Positions 18,932-30,340 are shown, counted from the stretch's first letter. The stretch is 64,000 bases of DNA from Thraustochytrium sp. TN22 (GCA_013306675.1 JABLUY010000144.1:33917-97916), one strand, 5' to 3'. The notes: generated from the sequence alone by a model not told the origin. A program made the numbers and translations.

Positions 18932-19256
18932 GGCGCCGGTGTCGCGGCTGCGGGAGCGCGGGCTCGCTCCGCCGCCGCCGCCGCCGACGACGACTCGCGC
19001 CGCGCGAAGCCGCTCTGCGCGCGAGGGAGGGGCCTTGGTGGCCAGGCCAGCAGGCTCGCGGACTTGGATGCGGAGTACGGACTCGGGGCCTGAGCATCGT
19101 GACGTCCCAGGACAGATCCCTTGCCCTCCGCGCGCGGCGCGCGGCCCGCGCGGCCCGCCGTCGGGGGCGGCGCGCCGGCGGCCGCCGCGCCCGCGAGGGC
19201 GCTGCGGCGCCGGCGCCGGGCCCGGCCGCCCTGGCCGGCGAGCGGCCGCCGCCGGC
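18932..19256. promoter_or_regulatory. Divergent promoter gap, sulfotransferase / TFIIA
   Basis: Only 325 bases separate the two divergent start codons, so both promoters must lie here. The sequence is extremely GC-rich (CGCCGC and GCGCGG blocks) with no recognisable TATA box. Confidence 0.5.
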
Positions 19257-20210
19257 ATGGCCGCCGCCGAGGACGACGACCTGCGCAGCGTCGTGGTGGA
19301 GGACGTCGCGGCGCGCCTGCAGGCCGCGCGGGGCTGGACTCCGGAGCTCGCGAGGGAGCTGGAGCGCCGCTGGAAGGCCTGCCTCGCGGACAAGCCGCCG
19401 CTGCTCGGGAGCGAGCTTGGCACGGCCGCCTGGCGCGAGGTCGGCGCGACGCGCAACGCCGCAGCGCCGGTCGGCGCGCACCTCGCGGTGACGCACGCCG
19501 AGAGGCCGGCGCCGACCTGGCCCGGCCCGCAAGCCAGTGGGCCTGGCGCCTCGGGCTGGGCCTTTTACGGCCCGGACGCCTGCATGGTGGCGGCGCTCGC
19601 CGCCGGCGAGGAGGTCTCCGGCCCAATCCCCTTCCGGGGCCGACCTCTTCAGGGCGAGGCGGGCTCCGTCCTGCCACCCGACCCTCCCTCGGCGGCCTCC
19701 GAGGACGCAATGCTACTACCGCTCACCGTTGAGGGGCCTGCACCGGTGGCCGTGGCCTCGATGGTCGAGCCCAAGCGCCCGCGCAAGCGCAAGCGTGAAG
19801 ACGGCCTCCAAGCTGGTGGCGAGGAGGATGCAGCAGGCGCCGGGGACGCATTTGGCGACGGTGGCCACTCCGACTCGGACTCGGATTATGGTGAAGAGGA
19901 ACAGCGCCGCAGGAAGGCCGCGCGTCGCGTGCGGTCAGTGGAAGACTCGGCCGAGCAACGTGCGCACATGGCAGCGCTTGAGGTGGATCCCGAGGTGCTT
20001 GAGGCGATGCAGCCGCTGCACGTGGCCGGCAAGGTCCACAGCGTGCAGGATAACTTCGTGGCGGGCTGGGTACGCAAGATCAAGGCCTCATCGAACCAGC
20101 GGGATGATGCCACCTGGGAAGTGGACCTTCGTGCCGCATTTGTGCGCATGGATGGCGTGGAGGTATTTTTGCCCACATGCCGATGTGATCTGACCTTTGC
20201 AGACACTTGA
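19257..20210 (+). CDS. GTF2A1: TFIIA large subunit (alpha/beta, TOA1-like)
   Basis: A 317-residue protein. The N-terminus (~9-45, VVVEDVAARLQAARGWTPEL...RWKACL) matches the helical half of TFIIA-alpha. The middle is acidic and disordered, with a basic KRPRKRKRED stretch and a DSDSDSDYGEEE run. The C-terminus (~262-315) contains NFVAGWVRKIKASSNQRDDA, then TWEVDLRAAFVRMDGVEVFL, fitting the beta-barrel half (NLVLCQFDKV...RWK..LKDGIM..NGRDY in other species). TFIIA binds TBP on promoter DNA and stabilises the pre-initiation complex in the nucleus. The two conserved ends joined by a variable acidic linker are the family hallmark. The C-terminal half is divergent. I chose the ATG at 19257 because it starts the conserved helix; the longer upstream frame overlaps the divergent gene. 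Confidence 0.82.
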   Translation: MAAAEDDDLRSVVVEDVAARLQAARGWTPELARELERRWKACLADKPPLLGSELGTAAWREVGATRNAAAPVGAHLAVTHAERPAPTWPGPQASGPGASGWAFYGPDACMVAALAAGEEVSGPIPFRGRPLQGEAGSVLPPDPPSAASEDAMLLPLTVEGPAPVAVASMVEPKRPRKRKREDGLQAGGEEDAAGAGDAFGDGGHSDSDSDYGEEEQRRRKAARRVRSVEDSAEQRAHMAALEVDPEVLEAMQPLHVAGKVHSVQDNFVAGWVRKIKASSNQRDDATWEVDLRAAFVRMDGVEVFLPTCRCDLTFADT

Positions 20211-20330
20211 AAGGGAGGAGACTTCGCAATAGCGCTGTGAAAAATACATAACAAAGAGGCTAGCTTAGAGGACTCCGCGGATCCGAGGCGGAGCTTTTGC
20301 GTGCAGGTCGGCCTGCTCAGCTCTGCTCTG

Positions 20331-20365
20331 CTCAGCTCAGCTCAGCTCAGCTCAGCTCAGCTCAG
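20331..20365. repeat. (CTCAG)7 pentanucleotide repeat
   Basis: Seven perfect CTCAG units, with imperfect ones from about 20316. The kinesin stop codon (20362-20364) lies inside the last unit, so changes in repeat phase could alter that protein's end. Confidence 0.9.
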
Positions 20366-23300
20366 TGCGGCGGGCGCAGGAGACCAAAGGCCTCGTACGG
20401 CGTGCAGCCCTTTTTCTCCGCGAAGCCTTCCAGCTTGTCAAAGAATGCGCGAATCTCACTGACCGCAGTGCGCGCCTGGTCTAGGTCGGCGTCATCTGCG
20501 ATCTTAACTCGCACGAGAGAGCGCAGGTCATTGGCGCTGGCGACCATCTGGCGCCGCGTCTCAAAATCCATGACCGAGTCCAGCGGGGAGTCGCCAGTCA
20601 CCGGCGTATTGGCTCGCTGCTCCGCTGCGGCCGTGTCTTCGCTGTACGGCAGCAGCATGCGGGAGAGCGTGCCGCGGAGAACATTCAGCTCCAACGCCTT
20701 GCGATCGAGCTGGTCCAAGAACCGTAGGCTGCGCTGCGCTGTCTCACGGACCTTGAGAAAGTCCTTGTCGCAGTCAATTGGCTTGCGCAGCACAAAGACC
20801 AGCTCGGCCCAGCGCTTCTCAAGCTTCTTGCGCTCCTTTCTCTCCGCGCGCCTCGCCTCGCGGGACTCCGAGGCGGGCTCGTCCATCATCTCCACGCTGC
20901 CTTCCACAAGCGAGTCGCCGCTGGCCAGGCGTTCGCTGCCGTCAGGTGCCGCCGCCGTCGCTGCCGCCCCGGCAGCGACGTGATTGCTGACCGTGGCCTC
21001 GCCACTGACACCTGCACTGACGTTGCTTGGCGCCGCCCCGCTCGCGTCCGCGAGCGAGAGCCCGCTGGCGATTTTGGAGTTAAGCCTGCTCAGCACGCTC
21101 TTGGTGTTGGCGCCGATCCCGGCCACGTTGTTGACGTTGGCGTTGCTGCTGCTGCTGCCGCCGCCGCCGCCGCCGCCGCTGCCGTTGCCGCTGCCGCTGC
21201 CTGTATTGTTGGTGGGGATGTTGGTGCCATTGGCGCTACTTTCGGAGGCCATGGGGCGCATTGGCATGGCCGGTGGCGCCGGGGCAATGGCCGCCGACTT
21301 GCTCTCATCGGTCCCTTCGCGAAACGAGCCCGGGCTGCGCATCGCAACGTCCATGCTCTGACTCTTGGAGAGCTTGATAGGAGGCAGCGAGAGCAGGCTG
21401 CTCGTTGAGGATGACCCGCCCTTGGTCGGGCTCGTGGGCGGCCGCTCGGGTCGTTTCTCCTCATCGTACTCTGCGTACTGCCGTCGATCGAGCCGCGCCT
21501 GCGCGAATTCGCCATCTCCGCCGACGAACCCATGTTCGCCGTCCATGACGTCGCTGCGGGTTGTACGGAGCGTCGATGACTTGGGTGAGGCGGTCCGGGC
21601 ATTAGTGTAGCCCACCATGGGCGGGATTGCGCCGTCCAGGGCGCCGCTAGGTCCGCTGCCACCGGGCTCCATGCCAGCTGCGTGCTGCCTGCTGAGCCAG
21701 TTGTTGGTCTTGCGTAGCCGTGCGCGAGCTTGCATACTGCGAGATACATGCGAGCCATGAGCCTTGGGATGCGCAGTAGTGGCAGAGACGGCGGCGCTAG
21801 CGGCGGCGGGGGCGGCAGCGGCGTTGTTCACCGCGTCCTGCAGCTGCGAACCCCCGTTCGGGACCACTGGAGGCACTCCTGCCCGCGCGAGCCGCTCGTC
21901 GTGGTGCAAGTGAGTCGAATTCTCGCTCGACGTGTTGCCAGAGGCCGCCCCTGCCGCCATGGACGGCGGCGCGGTTGCCTCGGCCGTATTCGAGGCGCTC
22001 ATCCCAATGTTTGATTGTGAGGCCGTCATGCCAGACACGTTCACCGCAGCCGCCGCGAGGTTTACGGTGGAGCTGCTGGTCCGCGAGCTCTTGGACTTGT
22101 TCCGTGACGGGCGCTCGGCCTTCTTGGCGAGCGCGCTTTGCCGCAAGTAAGGGTGGGACTTTTTCACGTGGTACGGCCCGCCCTGGTTCACCATGAGCAC
22201 CTTGCGGCCGGCATGTTTGCGCCTCTCCGATGCGTATGGCCCCGACATGCCAACACTGACCTTGGCTCGCCCGGGCCGCCGGATACCGCTCGGCGCAGCC
22301 GGCGCGAGCCCGCCGTCGCCGCCGTCAGGATTATTATTGTTGTTGCTCACGCCGCCGCCCTGCTGCTTGGCCCTGGAGCGCGAGGTCGTATTGCCGTCGC
22401 TGACCCGGCTATGGTTGCTGCGCGCGCTGCCAAGCGCGCCGAGGCGGGGCACGCTGCTGGCAGGCCCGGACGCGGACGAGGCACCCTGCCGGCTGCGCAC
22501 GATACGCGCCGACCCGGAGGAGTACGGATTGCTCAGCTCAATTCGCTTGAGCTCCTCCTCCAGGCGGTGTAGCGGGAACATCTGTCGCCCGGTCCCAGGC
22601 GAAGGCAGCCCGTAGACCGAGCCGCGCGCCCCCTGCATGTCGGCGCCGTAGTCGGCCTGCATGACGACCGGCACTCGGGCTCCAAATTCCAGAGTCCTCT
22701 GCTGAGCGTGCAGCTGCGGCATGACCTGCGCGTGCTGCGGGTAGGAGGACGGCGCGTTGGCAAGGTGCTGGCGCAAACCGCCGCTGGCGGGCCTTGAGAT
22801 AAATTTGCGCGGCGTCGGCGTCCCGGGCGCCGTGGGCGCGCCCGTCGGGAGGGACTGCAACATGTGCAGGGACTCCAGGTCAGAGAAGTGCACCTCGAGC
22901 GCCCCGTCCACGGTGGATTCACCCACGCCGTTGTCCTCAAGCAGCTTGCGCTGCTCATCAATGATGTCGTCGCGGATCTGAAGCTGGTCCAGGAGCCGCT
23001 GGATGAGCATGTCCTTGTACTGCACCGAACATCGATGGAGCATTCGCGAGCGCTCGAGCTCCATGTTCTCAAGCTCAAGCATCCCGATGCGGTACTCGAG
23101 TTCCATCAGCTCACGGCGCTCCTCGCTCGTGATGCGTGTCTCCATCTGAGTGCGCAGGGCCGCGGAGGCGCGCTCGTTCTCTGCGAGGCGCCGCTCGATG
23201 TCGGCCTTGAGCTGGCTGTTCTTCTGGTTCGCGCGCTGCAGTTGCTGCATCTCCGTGCGCGCAGCGCGCACGTTCGGAGGCTCAGTCACAACGGAGAGGT

Positions 23301-23806
23301 CTTGGACAGCCTTCTTGCGCGTCTTTCGCTTCTTGCGTTGCTTGCGGTTCTCGCGTCTGATTTCGTCTGAAGATTCTCCTTCGTTGTCGGTTCCATTGCT
23401 CAGCGCCTGGTGGTGCTGGTGGTGGTGGTGGTGCTGCTGCTGCTGCTGCTGGTAGAGGGGGGCGTTTTCGAGCTGCTCATCTCCACCGTCGTTCTCCTCC
23501 TCATCTTGCCGATCTAGTTCCGCGCCCACCTTCTCCTCGCGCGAGTCCAACGCCTCTAAGGCCTCTCGTTTCTCACGCAGCGCGGCCTTGCGCTGCATGC
23601 TATCCTCCCAGCGCTGGATGACCACCCGGTGAAGCTCCATCTCGGACTTGTTCGCGATATTCTGTGCCTCGATCTCGATCAGGGACCGGCAGAGCTGCAT
23701 GCGCTCTTTGAAGTTGAGCACGAGCTGCTCACGCAAGAAGGTCATCTGCTGCTTCTCCACAGCCTTGCGCTGGCCGGCTTCTTTGTTGGACAGACCGCTG
23801 GCTCGA

Positions 23807-23863
<57 letters not shown>

Positions 23864-26460
23864 TGCTGTTGTACGTTCTGCTGTATGTGCTGCGCGGTGA
23901 GAGAGGGCTTTTTCAGCTGGTTGCGCAGGGAAGCGATCTCATTCTTGAGGCGGCTAATGAGGTTCACATACTCCGTAACGTGGTAGTCCACGTTTAGTAC
24001 GTTGCGCTCAGCCTGCGTTTTGATGTTCTTGGCGCGATTCGCATATTTGAGCGTGTTGAGCGTCTCCTCAATCTGATTCTTGGCAGGCGACACTGCCGCG
24101 ATCATCACAGTGCGGCAGTTGCCGCCCAAGGAATCCTTGAGCAGTCGCGTCAGCTTGGAGTCGCGGTAAGGCACAAAGGCGCCCTTGCCGCCCTCCCGCA
24201 GCGCGTTGATGCAATTGCCCAGCGCAAGAAGGGACCTGTTAATGTTTGCGCCTTCCAAGAGGCGCGCGCCACGGTTCTGTGTCGCCGAGGCGCGCTCCGA
24301 GCCGGCCAGGTCGATGAGCGAGAGCTTGCCTAGGGTCACGTTGGACACCGCCACAGCGTTAGCGTTCACGCCGTTGTCGCGGCGCTCCACCGTGATCTGC
24401 AAGACGGCGTGCGAGCGACTCGACGCCTGATTCGCCGCAGTGCCCTCGGTCGTACGGCGCGCGTTGCCCTTTCGCAGCAGCGCCATGATGTCCGATGCAG
24501 AGTATGCCTCCACCTCGGAGAGCCCAGTCACGGTCGGGCCCTTGACTGGGTCCTCGCGCAGATCTAGGTACTCGGATGAGGGCGTCAGGAGGTCCCGAAT
24601 CATCTCGTTGTACACCTCCAGGAAGGAGCAGGTGACTCGGTACGACCGACCCAGGGGCGCCGAGGAGCCCGAGGGCGTTCCTGCTGCCTGCGTCTCCGGG
24701 TCTCGGCGCGGCAACGAGGCTGCGCTGCGTGTGGCGCCCTCTTCGTGCCTTTGGCGAGCGCTCCCGGGGCCTCCGTCGCTTTTGGACTCCGGGCCGTCCG
24801 CTGGATCCTCGCTTTCGGGTACAGTCGCCGGCGAAACAGGCCTAGCGCTTTGGCCACCGTCCACGTTGGAGCGAGCCGACTTGATGGAGACGTTGCCGTG
24901 CTTTGACTCGCCGACCTCCTCCTCCTCCTCGTCCTCCTCCTCGTCCTCCTCCTCGTCCTCGTCGTCGTTGTCATCGTCACCGTCATCGTTGTCGTCATGG
25001 CCACCATGGGCCTTCCCAGTAGAGACGTCGACGGCGGCAGCGGCAGCGGCAGCGGCGGATGCAGCGTCGGAATCTTTGACTTGGGCGTACTGTGCGTTTG
25101 CGCGTTTGATGTTGGCCTCAATCTTGCGAAAGAGGTCCTGCAGCGTGAGCACCATGATTCCGGGCGCGCTGCCGCTGTCGCTGTCGGTGCTAGCTGCGCC
25201 ACCAAGCATGGTATGCGTTTTGCCAGCTCCCGTCGCACCATACGCGAATACCGTGGCGTTATAGCCAATGACGACACCGTCAATGAGAAATCGCGTGGTG
25301 TGGTTGTACACGGTGTCCGTGGGCGTTGAAGGCGAGAATGCGAAATCGAAAGCATAGCGCTTCTCGCGAGAGCGGTGCTTGCGTAGCACGTCCTGGCGCT
25401 GGCGCTTCTTGCCCGAGTCGGAACGGTCCATGACCACCACCATACGATCGTCCACAACCTTGACAACTTCGCGAGTGTTGCCGCGTTCCTTACTATTCAT
25501 GGGGCGAACACGGACCGCAACGAGCACATTGGACTTCCCGGCCCACATATCCTCCACCTGCTTTTCGGCAGCTTCAAGGTCCGCGTCCTCCTCCTCGCAA
25601 GGAGTCAGAAGTGCGGAGTTTGGCCGGCCCAGCCCAGGCGAAGCGCCACGGCCACGCATTAAGGTCCCGACCCCGCCTACGGTCTCGGCTTCCTCCTCGT
25701 CCTCCTCGTCGTCCCCGTCATCGTCGTCCCCGTCATCGTCGTCCTCCTCATCGTCGTCTTCGTCCTCCTCGTCCTCGTCCTCTTCCTCCGCCGCGGCTGC
25801 GGCTGCGTCTCCGTCTTCCTCGTCACATTCCTCATCTCCAACGGTGTTTTCAAGGTCATCCTCATCTACGTCCCCTTCATCCTCGTCTTCTGTCACAGTG
25901 AAGGCACCCGGATCCAGCGTCGCGGCGTATTCGTCCTCATGTTTGTGCTCGCCGTCGCGCGGCGACCATGGAGCCGCTGCGGACGCCGCCTCAAGCTCCA
26001 TGTCACCCTCCTCCTCCTCTTCCTCCTTCCCCCCGCCCGCGTCCTCCTGGTTTTCGCTTGCGTCGCTGGCTGCACGGAATCTGCGGCCAGAGCCACTGTC
26101 CTTACACTCGCCATCGTGCTTGGTCTCGGAGTCCTGCGCCCACGCACGGCCGGAGGGTGGCCCCAGGGTCCGGATGCCCTTTGGCTTCACCGGCGTGCGC
26201 GAAACTTTCGACTCGCCGTCTTGCCGGCGCTGGTCTTCGTCCTCAATGCTAGGCCCTTTGCTGCCGACGGCCGGCAACTCGTTGTTCTCGCCCAGCCTCG
26301 CAGATACGACAGGCGCAGCGGACGCGCCGCCACCGCCACCGCCGCCGCCCCCACCAGCACCACCAGCACCACCTCCTCCTCCTCCTCCTCCTCCTCCTCC
26401 TCCATGAGCGCCACTGCTTCCTCCTCCTTGAAAGAACGCTTCACCCAGCCTCGCGAGCAT
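20362..26460 (-). CDS. Kinesin-8-like motor protein, 2032 residues
   Basis: The N-terminal ~300 residues are Gly-rich then strongly acidic low complexity. The motor spans ~308-820: SNVLVAVRVRP, the kinesin-8-like FAYGATGAGKTHTMLG (P-loop ~408-416), EVYNEMIRDLL, switch I NQASSRSHAVLQI, switch II LSLIDLAGSERASAT, and the neck-proximal NTLKYANRAKNIK. An inserted ~150-residue block (~455-605), rich in Asp/Glu with long runs, lies between the P-loop helix and the strand beginning YRVTCSFLEVYNE. After the motor come coiled coils, a pure Gln run (~864-885), a His/Gln patch, long Ser/Gly-rich disorder, and a conserved-looking helical C-terminus (~1860-2032). Kinesin-8 proteins walk to plus ends and limit microtubule length in spindles and cilia. 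The start at 26460 is uncertain: an internal ATG at 25548 (residue 305) directly precedes the motor. Confidence 0.9.
23809..23871. repeat. (CTG)n tract encoding poly-Gln in kinesin
   Basis: About 20 CTG triplets (CAG on the coding strand), with two TTG interruptions at one end, inside the kinesin CDS. They encode a ~20-Gln run just after the motor and neck. Confidence 0.95.
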
Positions 26461-27006
26461 GTTGTTGGGCGCCTCGCTCCAGCGCCGCCCACCCGCGGGG
26501 CGCCCCGCGAGTGTCTTCGAGTTCTGCCCAGCGTCGTCCTCGCCCCAGCAGCCGCCCTCGACGCGCTCGCCAACGGGGGCGCACGTCTTCTGTCAGCCAA
26601 ACAAGCAGTAAGAGCAACCAGGCTAGCCTAGTTGCTTCTGGTTTAGCTGGCTGCCAATCTCCTCGAGCTGACAGTGAAGAGGGTGCAGCAAATAAGAATT
26701 AATTGCACAATGAGTGCTCCGAGCCCGAAACGCCACTTCTTCCCAGCCACTTGACCCATCCTCAGCGTGCTACGCCGCCTTTGGACAAGCTGGCAGCATC
26801 CAGGAACGGTCGGCGTACCGCCGCAGAGTCGGCGGCCACGGCGGGCCCCGGCCAACTTGCAACGATCATATCGCGCACACCAGGGGTGCGCGTGAAGGTT
26901 CGATTTTGCAAGGCTGGTTCGCTTTTCCCTCTTTTTCCTGTCGGCTTCTCCGAATACGGCGGCCACGAGTTGAGTTGAGTCGAGTCGAGTCAAGTCGAGC
27001 CGCCGG
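26461..27006. promoter_or_regulatory. Divergent promoter gap, kinesin / RCC1 gene
   Basis: 546 bases between divergent start codons. A GCTAGCC element (about 26622) and a GAGTC-type repeat run (26970-27000) are visible. No gene was recognised. Confidence 0.45.
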
Positions 27007-30000
27007 ATGGCCGGGCGGCAATTGGCCTGCCTCGGATCCGCGATGCGGCATGACTCGCGGCCCCGCACGGCGGCGCGCGCGCGCGCGCCCAGCAGCGAGG
27101 GCCGGCCAGGGCTGACGGGCAGCCTGCGGCCGCGCAGTGCCTTCAACGCCAAGCACGGGGCGCTCAGGGTGACGGCTGCGAAGCAGCAGCAGGAGCTACT
27201 CCAGCAGCGGCACGAGCAGCAGACGCGCGGGGGCGCCCTCTGGTTGGGCGGGTACGGGGAAGGCGCCAAGGCGGCGGCCAGGCCGCGCAGCGCCTTCCCG
27301 GGCAAGCAGCCGTCACTCACGCAGCAGCGGCCGGCGCAGCAGGCCGGCGTCCTCTTCCAGCAGCGGGCAAATGCGCACGCCACGGCTGCGAGGCGCGGGC
27401 GACCACTGCGGCCGGAGAGCGCTCCGCTGCGCGAGCGCGGCAGCCGTATGGAGGGTGCGGAGGGCGCACGTCCGCCTGCTGTGGTCGGCTTCGGCAGCTG
27501 CGCCCCGGAGCGCAAGGCTGAGGTCGCCCTCGCAGGCTACCTGGCAGGCCTCCAACTTCATGCGAGCCGAGCTTCCGCTAAGGTGGTGAGGTCGCCCACT
27601 ACAGCGGCCACGGCTCTCTCGCGAGAGCTCGATGCTGGCGCTTGCGTTTTTGCGTGGGGCTCGGACCACCTCGGCCAGTGCAGCGCGAAGCCTGACGAAG
27701 GGGGGATCGGTATCCTCAAGACAACGCCGGCGGCCTGCTCGGTGGCCTTGCGGAAGCTTTCCCTCCACGAGGGGACCCACTTGGGGCCACAGGATGACTC
27801 GGTCGAGGATGTGCGCGCTGTAGTGTGCGGCAAGAATGTCTCGGCGATGGTCGGGTGCAATGGGCGCGTGGTGTGCTGGGGCCAGCGCCTTGGTGAGCGG
27901 GCCGAGGCGGGGCACTGCGCGGTGCTCAAGGTCCCTGCGGCACTGGTGTCTGGGATCGCACGCGTCGCGAAGCTCTCTTGCGGCGACGACCACGCCGTGG
28001 CCATCCTCGAGAGCAGCGGCCTCGTGGTTGGCTGGGGCGCTGACGACATGGGCCAGCTCGGTTTGAATGCAGAGCGGTTGCCATCATCCACCGTAGCCGC
28101 GCCCTTGACCTCGTTCATGGAGGCCGCAAAGCGGATCGTGGACGTGTGCTGCGGAGCGCGTTTCACACTGGCCGTCACTGGCTTCGGGGATGTCCTGGGC
28201 ATTGGCGAGGACGATTGCGGCCAGCTAGGGCACGGGGAGTGGAGGCGTGACAGGACGCGGCGCACGCCATCTGTCATGCAGCTCCCACACCAGAGCCGCG
28301 TGCAGCAGGTGGCCTGCGGCGCGCGGCACGCGCTTGTGTTGATGCAGGACGGCTCGGTCTGGGGCTGTGGCGAGGCGGGCTGCATGGAAGTTGGGTCCAA
28401 CCGCGTCGGAGTGGCACGGACCCGGGTACCGCAGCGTCTCGACGGTGTGGGCGATCTGTGCGCGCGTAGTGTGGCCGCCTGTGGCTCATGGAGTTGCGCA
28501 ACTCTGGAGAAGGGCGGCGTCTTGGTGTGGAACGCGTCGAGCCAACGCGCGACGAGCCTGGGCGCCATGCTGGACAAGGGTGCGACAATGCGGCAAGCGT
28601 GCGTGTCGGCCAACGGCACGGTGGTGGCTGTCTCGTACGCATGCAACGTGTACGAGTGGGGTGACCCGCTGTGCGTGACGGAGCCGCTGGTGCGGCAGGA
28701 CTTCGCGGCGCAGGGCATGAAGGTAAATTTCGTGGCGGCTGGCGGCGCTCATTTGCTTGCAGCTCGCGTCGCCGACCCGAGACGGGCGGCGCTGGTCTTC
28801 GAGGAGAGGCCCAAGACGCCGGAGCGGGCGTGCCCAAGCTCTTCTCTGATCTGGGGTCCGGGGGTCGCGGACGGCGCCGCCACGGTGTGCCCGAAGGAGA
28901 GCCCACGGAACGAGGTACAAGTGCAGTTGAAGACTGCACGAGGCGGGGCTTTTGCTCCAGAGACGCCGGAATCACTCCGCGCCGGTCTCTGGCTCGACGG
29001 CGCGTGCACTGAGGAAGCGCCCACCGGGGCTGCCAGCGTAAGCCACGTGGGCCGAGGCCGCTACTTGACCCGCTTCGGAAGTGCAGTAGCCGGGGAGTAC
29101 TGGTTCTCCGTGCAGCTGACCAGTGGCGAGCATGTCTCAAAGAGCCCGTATCGGGTTGTACTGCGGCCTGGCCCCGTCCTCGTGCAGGCCTGCGCGGCGC
29201 ACTTGAACGTGAAATCCCGTTGCGTCTCCGTGGTGGAGCGGGACGCGCTGGGCAACCGGCGGGAGACGGTGGAGTCTGCGTGGGAGTTGGAGGGCGTATC
29301 GAGCGAGCATGCGGTCGAGGTTCTCTGGCGAGGCCGGCTTGGCTTGGCCGTCCCGAGCCTGCCTGGGCTCCGGTGTGTGCGCGTCGTGCACCGCGAGACA
29401 CACGAGCGTCTTTTGTGTGAAGGCGACCTGGTCGGTCCCGACCTCCGCGCGCTGCACCGCGCCGCCCTTGTACTCGTTGCAGGGAGCCGCGTCCTGGTTG
29501 GCCAGGGCCGCCTCGTTTGGGAGCAGGGGCTCGCGGCGCCGACCGCGCTCCGCGTCCGCTTCAAGAGCACTGACGCCGCACGGACCACAGAGGTGAGCGT
29601 GCGAGTGTCCCGGGGTGCCACCGAGGCGGTCTTCGCTGTCCCCGCGACGCTCCTGGGTTGCCGAATGTCGGTCGCATGCGAGGCCGTGGTGGCGGGGCGC
29701 GCGTCTGCGGAGCCCTTCGTGGACGCCCAGGGGGGCATTTTGGCTATGTCCAAGGCCGCTGCTGCCTTCGCGACCCGTCGCAGTTTGCCGGCGGACCTTG
29801 ACCTGCACGAGGAAGTGTCGCGGGGCGGCGCCTTTGTCTTTGCGCTGGAGCGAATCGTGGACCTGGCGGCCCTGGACGATGCGTCGAAGGAGGAGCTTGG
29901 CGCGCTCGACCTTGAACGCGACCAGGTTCTGGCCAAGGTCTGTGGATCTGCGCAGGCGGTGGCCAGGCACCTGAACAGCGTTGGGCCGGCTCTACAGGCA

Positions 30001-30255
30001 CAGGTCTTGGCGGGCCTTGCCTCAGACCTCGTCTTCAATGGGTCGTGGGCGACGTCCGTGGGCCTGCAGGCCGGGGAGCTGCAAGGCCGGCGGCTCGTGC
30101 TCGCGCTGGTATTCAAGCTCCTCTGCGACTGCGTTGGGCTGGCGTGTGAGGTGATGAGCGCGGACGAGGGCACATGTGCGGTGGGCGCGGGGCGGCTTGC
30201 GTTTCCGCTTTGGCGGGCGGACGAGCGCGCGATAGCGCTGGCCGAGAGCGAGTGA
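27007..30255 (+). CDS. RCC1-repeat + filamin-type domain protein
   Basis: A 1082-residue single-exon protein. Residues ~1-200 are basic, with several RPRSAF-type motifs. Residues ~208-590 form an RCC1-like beta-propeller, with units such as VFAWGSDHLGQCS, VVCWGQRLGE, VVGWGADDMGQLGLN and VLGIGEDDCGQLGHGEW spaced about 50-60 residues apart. Residues ~636-720 match a filamin/ABP280-type Ig repeat, ending GEYWFSVQLTSGEHVSKSPY. A further region includes a second Ig-like stretch. The last ~150 residues (GRRLVLALVFKLLCDCVGLA...CEVM) resemble the EDR1-type module found in plant EDR1/CTR1 kinases and animal ARMC3; this last point is tentative. RCC1 domains act as scaffolds or GEFs, so a cytoskeletal or ciliary role is possible. 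The gene ends 85 bases from the bL19 gene on the other strand. Confidence 0.82.
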   Translation: MAGRQLACLGSAMRHDSRPRTAARARAPSSEGRPGLTGSLRPRSAFNAKHGALRVTAAKQQQELLQQRHEQQTRGGALWLGGYGEGAKAAARPRSAFPGKQPSLTQQRPAQQAGVLFQQRANAHATAARRGRPLRPESAPLRERGSRMEGAEGARPPAVVGFGSCAPERKAEVALAGYLAGLQLHASRASAKVVRSPTTAATALSRELDAGACVFAWGSDHLGQCSAKPDEGGIGILKTTPAACSVALRKLSLHEGTHLGPQDDSVEDVRAVVCGKNVSAMVGCNGRVVCWGQRLGERAEAGHCAVLKVPAALVSGIARVAKLSCGDDHAVAILESSGLVVGWGADDMGQLGLNAERLPSSTVAAPLTSFMEAAKRIVDVCCGARFTLAVTGFGDVLGIGEDDCGQLGHGEWRRDRTRRTPSVMQLPHQSRVQQVACGARHALVLMQDGSVWGCGEAGCMEVGSNRVGVARTRVPQRLDGVGDLCARSVAACGSWSCATLEKGGVLVWNASSQRATSLGAMLDKGATMRQACVSANGTVVAVSYACNVYEWGDPLCVTEPLVRQDFAAQGMKVNFVAAGGAHLLAARVADPRRAALVFEERPKTPERACPSSSLIWGPGVADGAATVCPKESPRNEVQVQLKTARGGAFAPETPESLRAGLWLDGACTEEAPTGAASVSHVGRGRYLTRFGSAVAGEYWFSVQLTSGEHVSKSPYRVVLRPGPVLVQACAAHLNVKSRCVSVVERDALGNRRETVESAWELEGVSSEHAVEVLWRGRLGLAVPSLPGLRCVRVVHRETHERLLCEGDLVGPDLRALHRAALVLVAGSRVLVGQGRLVWEQGLAAPTALRVRFKSTDAARTTEVSVRVSRGATEAVFAVPATLLGCRMSVACEAVVAGRASAEPFVDAQGGILAMSKAAAAFATRRSLPADLDLHEEVSRGGAFVFALERIVDLAALDDASKEELGALDLERDQVLAKVCGSAQAVARHLNSVGPALQAQVLAGLASDLVFNGSWATSVGLQAGELQGRRLVLALVFKLLCDCVGLACEVMSADEGTCAVGAGRLAFPLWRADERAIALAESE

Positions 30256-30340
30256 TATAACGATGGAGTCCGAGGTGTCACTTCCATGTCCCCAGGTTGT
30301 CGTTTTTATTTTGTTTCTTTGTTTCTTTGGTTTATCTTCG

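Noticed and set aside
18381-19256. N-terminal extension of the TFIIA frame
   Set aside because: It overlaps the divergent sulfotransferase gene and is low complexity; the conserved TFIIA helix starts right after the ATG at 19257.
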